Below, in pieces: positions 36,086-46,778 of a DNA stretch of 64,000 nt. This DNA is from Chloranthus sessilifolius (Eukaryota > Streptophyta > Magnoliopsida > Chloranthales > Chloranthaceae). The notes beneath the pieces were generated by a model. It was not told the origin of the DNA, did not search any database, and saw only the letters and a program-made list of their open reading frames with translations. Within the stretch, counting starts at the first letter, position 1. Every line of letters begins with the position of its first letter. The position numbers were made by a program, and so were the translations under genes. The stretch lies in NCBI GenBank assembly GCA_021018995.1, contig CM037590.1, positions 42,720,287-42,784,286 on the forward strand. The letters run 5' to 3'.

Positions 36086-36480
36086 GTGAAAGGGCTAACT
36101 TCTGTTCTTGATCTGACGATTTCTTTGGTTTTACTGCTCCTTTTAGGACTAATGCCTTGCCATCGTAGTAATTAAGTTCGGATTCAGCAATCAGTCGATG
36201 GAGTGTCAGCTCAATTAAATTCTGATACATTGAGAAGAGATTCAAGAAATTTTAGAAGAAAAAATCAGGAATTACGTAGTCTACAACTCTACATCCATCG
36301 TCTCCATGCATTAACAATTTACACCCATTAAAAAAAGAAAGGTATCATGAAAGCATGTATCACGAGGATAAAAATTAGAAAAAAACTCAAATTTTCGTTG
36401 AATTTGAAAATTTTAGATAGTCAACGAATCAATCAAATATTTGATAGACCACCTATTTGAAGAGTTTTTTAAAGGAAAAA

Positions 36481-36718
36481 TTAGAAAAACAATCTTACAA
36501 AACAAACTTTTTAGTAAAATAGTTCATAACTTAAAACGTTTTAAAAAAACAATGTTTTCATGGTTTTAGAGATTTGAGAGATCTCAAATCCTCATTAAAA
36601 AAACAATATTTTCACGGATCACAGAATTTCAAAAAATCATGAAAATATTGTTTTTTTAAAACATTTAAGCTCTGAAATTTTTTGCTAAAACGTTTATTTT
36701 TTAAGGTTGTTTTTCTAA
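36481..36718. mobile_element. Foldback MITE with about 90 bp arms
   Basis: The left arm ttagaaaaacaatcttacaa matches the complement of the right arm (ttagaaaaacaaccttaaaa), and the match continues inward through aaaaaaacaatgttttcatg. It is non-coding. Confidence 0.7.
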
Positions 36719-37219
36719 AGTGTCCTTTTTAATTTTTGATCAATTTAGAGAATTTAGTGAGAGAAGCAAAATTTAGGGAGTGACTAATTGCACAAGAGAT
36801 TTGTGTTGTTGCAAATACTTTAAAAAAACAAAAAAGAAAACTTGCTATTTTTTCAAGACAAGTCCGGATGATGTGAAGGCGATGATTTTTTTTCAAGACA
36901 TGTGTCCTAATGATGTAAGGATCTTAATTTTGGTGCCGAAGATTGGCACAAAATACCGCCTTTGTCATTTGATTCAATATAATAATTGACACCAAAGATT
37001 TTTACATCATGGCATTCAAATCAAAAAACTTACATGGTTGGCGCAAGTTTCAACAGTATAAAGTCACTTCTAGACTATGTTCAACAATACAAATCTCTAA
37101 CAGTCAGAGTTTCGCCGGATTGACGGGTGAAAAGGCTCTCCACAACCTCTGTAACCTTTATCAGCTCACGAGTAATCAAGCTCTTCTTTCACTTCCATCT
37201 ATGACCAAATCAGTCTCAA

Positions 37220-37291
<72 letters not shown>

Positions 37292-37907
37292 GCAAGTTGT
37301 GTACCGAAGCTACCGCTCAACCACGCTGTCCCATTGATTGTTTTCGGGGTTTTGGTCAGGTCCAACTTGTTGAACTCTAAATGAGGTTCAACCAAATCTG
37401 AAAACCCTTGGATGCAAGGATTCTAAAAGTAAATGTATCTTGGGTTCAGATCGGTTACTTTTCAAAGTTATTCAAGTAATCTTGTTCAAGTAATCTCTAA
37501 ATTTTTTGTTGAACTTTGACCAATTGCCTCAGTTATAGAGGATATCAAAGATCTTATGAAATTGGGAGAGTTTGCCTGTTGTGCTATTAAAAGAGGAGGA
37601 AACAAAGTTGCGATCGTCTATCCAAAATAGCCTTAAATTGCTATGTTGATAATGTCTGGGTTGAAAAAATTCCTGAATATAGTTTCAAAACTTGAATGAA
37701 ATCATAATCATTTTCCCTTAAAAAAAAAAGAAGTAAATGTAGACTGATAAAAGTAAAAGTCAAGATTTCCTTGCATCCAATGGCCTCAAAATTAATTGAA
37801 CAACATTTAGAGTTCAACCAGCTAAACCTGACCAAAGCCCTAGCTTTCGAATAGGCCTTCCCATTTTTCTTTGGGTGGCTCTATTCGGGCTTACCCAACT
37901 AGTGAGG
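36719..37907. other. Intergenic with (AT)n tract
   Basis: No supported gene. It contains a text block around 37330-37440 and 37735-37860 (gttcaaccaaatctgaaaa and its complement aactaa/gttcaacc) that also appears near 7700-7860, 57800-57990 and 58340-58530, suggesting another foldback family. Confidence 0.45.
37223..37289. repeat. (AT)n microsatellite
   Basis: About 33 AT units. Confidence 0.95.
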
Positions 37908-38232
37908 GTGCCTACACTGAAAACCGTTAATTGCATTGAATCAAAGGATGGAGATTGATTTTTATTTCAATCTTCCACACAATTGATCTAGAGATCATAG
38001 GTACATCATTAAACGCATACTTTTTTATTCCATGTGGCATATATCCCAAAAGTGATCAAGCGTGATGCCACATGATTTTTGAGTCACTTTTTTGGGATCT
38101 AGGCAGTGTGTAATTAAAAACTGACCATTTGAAGCTATGCCCATGTTCTCAAGATCAATGTTGTGTAAGATTGGGATGAAAACCCATCTCCATTATTTGA
38201 TCCAATGCAGTCAATAAATTTTCCAACATAGA
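37908..38232. mobile_element. Foldback MITE, family A
   Basis: Left arm: gatctagagatcataggtac. Right arm: gcccatgttctcaagatcaa. The centre carries gatcaagcgtgatgcc. Outer ends are attgcattgaatcaaagg and ccaatgcagtcaat. Confidence 0.75.
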
Positions 38233-38399
38233 CTCCCTCAATAATTGAGTAGGTGTGAATAGAACTACCCACTTTTTCTTATCCATGATCCTTATCCAAA
38301 GGAGCAGGCACAAATTAAGTTGAGTCGTGTAGCTTCCATCACCTGAGGAGGGATGTTGGTAGCTTTATTAACAAGGGAATTTTGGATGGCAGCTACGGC

Positions 38400-38660
38400 A
38401 AAAATCATTGACTGTTTTGAATCAAACGATGGAGATTTTTTTTCACCACATATAGATTCATTTTTTTATTCCACGCGGAACAGCTCTCAAAAAGTGGCCC
38501 TAAAATCACGCGGCACACATCATGCTCAAACATAAATTTATTGGTTATTTTGTTAAAAAATTTACCATTTGATGCTATGCCCATGATCTCAAGACCCCTT
38601 GTGTGAAAGATTAGGGTAAAAAAATTCTTCATCGTTTTATTCAAAGCATTCATTGCTTTT
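38400..38660. mobile_element. Foldback MITE, family A, shortened left arm
   Basis: The left end attgactgttttgaatcaaa and the right arm gcccatgatctcaagacccc ... ttattcaaagcattcat are clear. Part of the left arm is missing. Confidence 0.65.
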
Positions 38661-38672
38661 CTTATATGATTT

Positions 38673-38870
38673 GAGTAGGGAGCCTACAATACATTGCTGC
38701 CTCAAAAATGGAGAAGTTTGAACATTTTGGCCATCTTTTGAGGAATGCCAAACTATTTTCTCATATGAATTTGGGTAGTGGGGCCAGGGATTTGCTGCCT
38801 CTCAGAAAGAAGTTCCAGCATTTTTGACATTTATGGTGACCGTTTGCTCATATAGTTTGAAGAGGCTGCT
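38673..38870. repeat. Degenerate direct repeat, about 100 bp
   Basis: Two copies share ttgctgcctc, a following gaagtt..a.cattttg phrase and tttgctcatat/ttctcatatg. Divergence is high. Confidence 0.35.
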
Positions 38871-39140
38871 TATAAAGAGTTGGTATCCTTTAGGCGGAGA
38901 CCCGTGAGACCCATGCTTGCCTTGCGGAGAATCTCTTTCACTAGGATGGATGCTTTCACCCAGGGGTAAGGAGCTTCATGACACCTCCACGCTCAGAGTT
39001 TGGCCTACCACACCTGCCAGCCATATCTATTCCTCGATAATTTGGAATGAAAGTAAAAGGGCGATATAGGAAGGACAGATTCTATGACAGGTACAGCACC
39101 ACAGCGGGAACTCCCCATTGCTGCGGGTCGATAGCCATTA

Positions 39141-39407
39141 GTGATATGGGAAAAACAAAACCAAACTTACGTGAATACGGCGTCTCCAAACATTGTGGAG
39201 CTTCCATCACCAGAGGTGAAGGAATTAAATTCAGGTTCGTTCCTGAAAGCAATGCAAAAGTTACAAAGGGAATTATTCCCGTTATCCACATTTGAAAATT
39301 ATGAAAATTGTGAACAGTTTTCTACACTCCAAATCCTTTGGAAAGCTGACGTCCACAGTGTTGGGGAGCCTGATGCCTTAGAAAGGTCGGCTTTTTTACA
39401 AAGTTAA
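39141..39407 (+). other. Unassigned open frame downstream of the COL gene
   Basis: An 88-residue frame whose middle (SPNIVELPSPEVKELNSGSF) has a balanced, protein-like composition, unlike its AT-rich surroundings. I recognise no family and see no splice partners. It may be a fragment of a lost gene or chance; it lies antisense to whatever 3'UTR the COL gene has. Confidence 0.2.
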
Positions 39408-39957
39408 TGAGGTTAAAAGCGCTCAATAGAGTTGATGATCTTATGATGCTGGGGACGCCTTCGTGAAAAAATGTGAACCTCTACTCATCCCTAAGTATAG
39501 ATTTTCTGCAACCAAGGCCAGACATCAAACACCTTCGTCTTCCAATTACATGATAAATAACTTTTTTATATTTGACAAGTTGATTTCTCTGAATTACATA
39601 CATACAACAATGTTTTTAAAACCGTACCAGTGGTCAGACAGATGAGGTCTGGTCCAAACCCATTACACAGCGACCAGAGGTAGAGGGATTTTCGGCATTG
39701 TGAGAAGTTGAGGTCACTGATTCCTTCCCTCACGACAGAGAAAAATAAGGATCTCAGCATAAGTTTTTCGATTAGCCAAGCTTCCAAAACCAGCATCGTT
39801 TTCAAATAACAGGCGTGTCCTTGAGAAGTAGTTGTTGGGCATTTTGAAGAAATGCGTACTAGTCATTCTTCCAAGGTATTAATAAACTTCGAGCTCATAT
39901 TAAGCCAGCCTGTTTGGCTTTATAAATACAGTGGGAGACTACCCACTCTTTTCTTGC

Positions 39958-42900
39958 TCAGCAGCTTCTTGTCTGACACATTGGATCATAATCATATGCA
40001 TCTCCAGCTTTGATGAACCGCCCCTTTACACGCCTTCTCACATCAGCCCTCGCCTTACGAGAAGCATACCTGATCTTCTTCTGAAATCTATTTATTGAAA
40101 CCAAAAAAAAAGAGTTAATTCATGGAATTAATCAATGCAAGGACGGGGAACCCTTGTGATGAAACTAACAATTTAAGAGATGAGACTGGCTGTATTAAAT
40201 TGATAGCAGTTCCTTTTTTTAATAAAGCGGTATCCGGCTTCTTGGAGCACCCGAGTAAGTCCCCAGAGTAAGTCCCCAGGTACGTGCATCCCACATACCA
40301 GTCGGTGGGGATAAAGAATCTCCCATTATGCTTAATGATAGGCTGAGGCCCCACAGAACCTCAAGCTTCCGTATCAGAAATATATATAAAAAGGAGAAAT
40401 AATCTCTGCGGCTGGCCAACAATGGGTGGGATTCAACACGTGGTGTCTAATGACTAAAAGAACCCTAGCTGTTTTTCACATGCACATTCATATCTAGGTA
40501 GTTGATTGATGCGGGACAAAACGCTAAACCTTAAATGATGCGAGTTGGGATTAACCATAGATTAATCCCAAACGCATAAATAATTCAATGAATTTAATTA
40601 AAACAATTAAATTAATTTCATGTAGCGTTTGCATGCATTAAATTTTCCGATCTAGAAAAACGGATCCAATGAAGGATTCGAGTTTCGATCTAATTCAGGG
40701 CATCAGGCGACAATTATGGTGTCGTATCTCGACTCCTCTAAGATTTGGGGAAATCGAAATCTCAAGGGATTAAATGAATCAATAAGGATAGATCAACAGA
40801 TTTAAACTAACAATATTTTTTTGGGGTTTTAGAATTTAATACAACCAGGGAAAATATTACCAAAAAATAAATAGAGAAAATGATAGAATAGAAGGATAGA
40901 GATGGAAGAAGAGTTGGCCTCACACCAAACTGCACACAGGATCGAAGAATCGCTCTCCGTTTTGAGAGAATCGCACCCTCACGAAAGTTTAGAACTCTCA
41001 AGCTTACAAAACAATTTTTAATTCACCAAAAACTAATAATAAAGTTGTTTAATTCACCAAAAACTAACCAAAATCCTAATACGAAATTGGAAGAATCCTA
41101 ATGCTAATAAAACACAAAATTGCAACTTTTGACCAAAAATATAAGCTTCCATCAAAATTCTCGTCATTGGTTGATCGATCGGTGCCTGTGTTCGATTGAT
41201 TGATTCTATAAATATAATTTATATATTTATCAAAGTCTCTGTCTGAACCACAATCGATCGATCGAAGGCTAGGGTCGATCGATCGACTATATAAATATAT
41301 AAGTTGTCCAGAACCTCTTTGAAATCGATATAACTCCCGACTCCAATCAGTCGATCGAAAGCAGTGGTTGATCGATCGATCAGAGGCTTATAACTTTTCC
41401 TCGGAATATGTATTCGTTGTCCATCCTCGATCGATCGAGGCCTTGAGTCGATCGATCGACTAAACATTTTTCAATTCTCTGAATTTTAGTTGTTTTTCTT
41501 CTGTTACTTCCAGTTCTTTAATTCTGACTTCCCTTCTGCTTCTTCTAACACTGGGAACCTGTTGCAGCCCAAATTCGACGCTCTTGATTTTGATGTCCCC
41601 ATCAATTCTCCCCAGACGGGAAAACTCATCTCCAATGAGTTATAGGGCTCCTGTACGGTGCACTTTGGATGTCCCGCTCTCGGCTTGCCCTTCCATGCTA
41701 TGAGATACCCCTTCCTATTGTTTACCCGCAGTGGTAATGAAGTTTGGATACTTGAGAACCTCCTCATTCAACCTTTTCTCATATGGCTCAGGTAGAGTAC
41801 GGATTATGAATTGGTTAAATGGGCTTGGCTCGTTTGGTCAAATAGCAAGGAATAGATCAAAAGACATTGTGGCAGGGCTTGAAATAGGTGTAAGATCTTT
41901 CACCTTAACTATCGGGTCCAAATGCCCTTGTCTAGAGGAAATTCTAGACTTCCATCATGATCATTTTTCGAAATCGAGAGAACTTCCACATGCTCGGGAC
42001 TATCATAAATCAACACAAACTTGTCGTAATTAAATTCATTAAACATATTTGATGTATTAGCGACATTCTACATATTTTCATTATTCAATAATCTGTTTGT
42101 TAATCCGATGTAAGTTAGAATGTTTACACGTTCCTACCAACTCTAACGGCCTTACGGTATGGATACATTATCAACCAAAATCAAAGACTTTGAGATACTC
42201 GATTCAATTGACACTAATGGTTCTTGTATACCTAGATCGATGGACTCACATGTATTCGATTCAATGGACACCAATAAGTCTTGTGCACCAAACTCTACGG
42301 ATACCAAATCACGCGTACGTGACTCGGTCGAATCGCACGTGGGTGACTCGACTGATTCATGTGTGGGCGACTCCACATCACTACTCACAAGAAAAATAAA
42401 AGTCTCTATAACACAAACTAGACTTTCTTCATCTTCTTTTATTTCCTCTTCACTCAGCACTGTACTAGGGTCATACACTTCTTCCACTTTCCTATTCTCT
42501 GGCTCCTTAGGACTCTCTATTAGTCAATAAATTCGGAGTGAAATATTTGTGGGGCATTGGTATGCAAAGCGTCCAAGCTCCTGACACTTATAGCACTTGT
42601 TACGACCACAAGGCTTAGGGCTTTCAACACTTGCTCCACTTGTTTTAGCAATTGGGGGATTCGGAGGAGTAATCACAGGTTTTGATGGTGGAACCCATAA
42701 ATTTGAGCTCTCTTTGATGTAGGTGCTCCTTGACTCAAGTTGGGTGTGTTTATGACACTTATCCACCTTAGCTTCCAAACACCGTAGAAGGTTGAGGTGC
42801 GAGAGTTGATCGATGAGTCATTGTTTCATGTCCTCTCATCGTGTGATGGGCTTATTTCGACCTAACTTGCATCGGGACTCCACACTCTCCCAATATTTTT

Positions 42901-45900
42901 TTGCATGGCGCACCAACCTCGTTTTGGCAAGCCCAACCTTACATTCTTTCGACAGGTCATACGAATCAAAATACTCCCCTATGCTAGTCAACCATCCCAC
43001 GAAGGTTTGGGATTCATCCATCCATCAAAATTTGGGACGTCGTCCTGAATAGATTTTAGAAACCTCTTAGCGAGGTCGTACTCGGGTTCACGATGATGGG
43101 AGTATCCCATAACTCTAATCTCATCACGACTTTTGGGACTTTGCTAAGAATTTGGAGTGTAGTGGTTCCCTCGTTCGACTAGTACCCTTTCATGACGGGT
43201 AAGAAATTCTTAGTGACGTGTAAGTGACTCATACATGGTGTTTGACACAAACACAACTCAGACACAATTCTATGGACCACACAGCAACTGAGAAATTTTA
43301 ACAAACACATGACGTGCACACAAATGATATAAAATCAAACGACATAGAAATGACATGCACATGTGAACCAAAATGACTAATGACTTTTGTCAAACACTAG
43401 ACGTGCACACTAATGAACGCAATTGAAATAAAATGCAATAAAATTAAGATGTCATGCTAACATGCCCTAACCTAGAACCTAAGCTTTGATACCAATTTGA
43501 TGCGGGACAAAACCATGGTTCAATACGTATCGTCCAAACCTCCAGGACGATACGTATCGCGTATACGTATCGTCCGATACATTGAATGTATCGGACTAAT
43601 ACATTTTTTTTCCCAAAAAAAATCTCGAAAAATACTATAAAATTTTAAATCTTTGAAATTATCGTCTGATACGGGCGATAATTTGTCCGTATTGGACGAT
43701 AATTTCTCTGATTTAGAGATCCTAAAAACAACATATTATCGTCCGATAATTTCAAATTATTGTCCGATAATTTCAAATTATCAAAATTATCATCTGATAC
43801 GGATGATAATTTGCACGTATCGGACGAAAATTTGACTGTTTTAGTGGGGTATCCAATAAAACCCTTTTTATCATATTAGGTACCCTCCAAAACGATACGT
43901 ATCGGTATCGTCCGATATTTTGATCCATGGACAAAATGCTAAACCTTAAATAATGCAAGTTGGGATTAACCATAGATTAAATTGACTAACGAAAATATTC
44001 GAAATCATCCCAAACACATAAATAACTCAATGAATTTAATTAAAATAAATTAATTAATTTCATGTAGCGTTTGCATGCATTAAGTTTCCCGATCTAATAA
44101 TAAAAACGGATCCAATGAAGGATTCGAGTTTCGATCTAATTTAGGGCATCAGGCGACAATTACAGTGTCGTCTCTTGACTCCTCTAAGGTTTGGGAAAAA
44201 CAAAGACTCACTAAGGGATTAAATGAATCAATAGGGATAGATCAAAAGATTTATAATATTTTTGTGTTTTAGAATTTAATACAGCCAGGGAAAATATTAT
44301 CAAAAAATAAATAGAGAAAATGATAGAATAGAAGGATAGAGATGGAAGAAGAGTTGGTCTCGCACCAAACCGCATGCGGGATCGAAGAATCACTCTCCGT
44401 TTTGAGAGAATCACTCTCACGAAAGTTTAGAACTCTCAAGCTTGCAAAGCAATTTTTAATTCACCAAAAACTAATAATAAAGTTGTTTACAAGCCTTTAA
44501 ATAAGTTAAATAAAACCTCAATACGAAATTTGAAGAATCCTAATGCTAATAAAACACAAAATGACAACTTTTGACCAAAAATATAAGCTTCCGTCAAAAT
44601 TCTCGTCATTGGTCGATCGATCGGTGTCAAGGTTCGATCAATCGATTCTATAAATATAATCTATATATTTATTGAAGCCTCTGTCCGAACCACAATCGAT
44701 CGATCGAAAGTTGGGGTTAATCGATCGACTATATAAATATGTAAGTTGTCCAGAACCTCTTCCGAAATCGATATAATTCTTGACCTCAATCAATCGATCA
44801 AAGACAGTGGTCGATCGATCGATCGATCAAAGGCTTATAACTTTGCCTCAGAATATGTACCCGTTGTCCATCCTCGATCGATCGAGTTCCTGAGTCGATC
44901 GATCGACTGAGCATTTTTCAATTCTCCGAATTTGTATTTTTCTTCCGTTTCTTCCAGTTCTTTAATTCCGACTTCCCTTCTGCTTCTTCCGACGCTGGGA
45001 AGCTATTGCGGCCCAAATTCGACGCTCTTGATCTTGATGTCCCCATCATTGATCCTTTCCCTGTCTATAGAGTTGCTAATATGGAAACACAATATAATGG
45101 GTAAGTGAATTTTAAACATAAGTAATATATATAAAGATTGCATGTTTGAGAATTTGAACCCTGAATGAAGAGAGCAATAAGAACAAGTGAATACAGCCAA
45201 GATGCCCCGGTATCCTTTAAATTTAATGCACTAGCTTTATTTGAGTTTTCTAAACGAAAAAAGGTGGTGTAGACATCCATAAGTTGGTGCATAACTGCAT
45301 ATAAGCCATGTTAGATTCAGGGATACAGCTCTATTGTACCACTCCTTTTGCTTATGCCTGGGTACACGCCCCTGTATTGAAGGGTAAATTGGAAATAATT
45401 GGAGTAAAATGCGAAAGACTTAACGCCCAACTATTCCTTTCACAATAAGATTAGAATATATTGACGCATGTCCGAAAACTTACTTGCGTGTTTTCTTCTT
45501 TTCCTTATAACGCATGACCGCACTAGCCCTGCTAGGCATTGCAAACGAATTATCAGAGCCAGGAGGATACCATGGAGGCTCACCCATGAGAAGCATCGAT
45601 GATATCCCACAGTCATTATAATCTCCAGCACTACTCTCGCCAGTCAAGCCCGAAAAAGTGAGTGATATACTGGAATGTGCTTTTCGTGCTGGAACAGAGG
45701 GGTTCGACTCAGTTTTTGTGCACAATTTTGGTATGGCAGAATTGGTAGATTCTACATTCACAGGCTGTATCTCTTTAACCTGCCCAGAGGATGATGCCTG
45801 GGAAACATCACATGGATTAGAAGAAATCATACAACTGATTCACAAGTGATCCATAAATACATTGTTTTTATACAATCTTGCAATTTAAATAATTAATATA

Positions 45901-46590
45901 CTGCAATCATAGTTAATAGCAAAGCTATTTTACCCTTCCGATACCAGTACCAATACAAACCAGTACGGAACATTTCAGAAACGTCTCCTCGGAATCGCTT
46001 ACTAATATGCTCTCAAACTCATTTCCTACTTTTTGGAAACTCATTTCCTACTATATAACTTATTATAGTTTGGAAGACTAGAAGTAATATAGCATGTAAG
46101 TTAAAACTTGCTACTAATATATATAATACGTGCTAGTACTTGCTTCACAACAGAATTCTTATATAAAACCATAAACAAAAGAAACTTTTAACTTTAGAAA
46201 CTTGCTTACTAAACAAGCAAGAATAAAAAGCATTGAAAGAGCCGAGAGCTATGGGAGACGACTTTGTGCGAGGGTTCATACATATCCAAGTACGTTAAAT
46301 ATTTTTTGTTCTTATTAAAAATCCTAAAAGTTGAGGATGGATAAGTATTTTGGTTATAAAATTGGTTATATCGAGCATAGATATAAGTATTTTGGTTTTA
46401 ATGACCCAATTGTTAGTGTTTAAGGAGTTCTACATGAGGTCTAGGGATCAAACCTCCTAAAGGCTCAAAATAATTGCTATTTGTTGGTCATGACCATGCC
46501 TCAAGAAACAGAGGTCTTAGGCTCGAGTCGTCCTCTTGAGGCCAGCCCCACGGGTTTTACTGATAAAAAAAAAGTATTTTCGTTTTTTGC

Positions 46591-46625
<35 letters not shown>

Positions 46626-46711
46626 CACACACACACACAGAGTCCATAGTCACAAAGTCGGAATACGGCAATAATTTAACAAGGGGTCAAATTCGAAAAA
46701 CATACATACGT

Positions 46712-46778
<67 letters not shown>

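Larger units (their letters stand above)
40507..45048 (-). mobile_element. LTR retrotransposon fossil, Gypsy-like, no pol seen
   Basis: Two direct LTRs (40507-41604 and 43498-45048) begin TGATG and end CATCA. A perfect 5-bp target duplication TTGAT flanks the whole (40502-40506, 45049-45053). On the minus strand, a primer-binding site like initiator-Met tRNA (tggtatcaaagc) adjoins the right LTR, and a purine-rich gtctggggagaat adjoins the left one, so the element points leftward. The 1.9 kb internal part holds only gag-like remnants; it is broken and non-autonomous. The LTRs differ by very roughly 7-8% by eye, suggesting an insertion some millions of years old. It lies in the last intron of the COL gene, in the gene's own direction. 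Confidence 0.88.

Noticed and set aside
41219-41467. Frame rich in DRS/IDRS repeats
   Set aside because: It results from the CGATCG palindrome series in the LTR, not from a protein.
42159-42530. Plus-strand Ser/Asp-rich frame (SIDTNGSC... repeats) as a gene
   Set aside because: It lies antisense within the internal region of the LTR fossil and is the shadow of the acidic gag tail.
45658-45849. Plus-strand frame over COL exon 3
   Set aside because: It lies antisense to a conserved exon with correct splice phases; no separate support.
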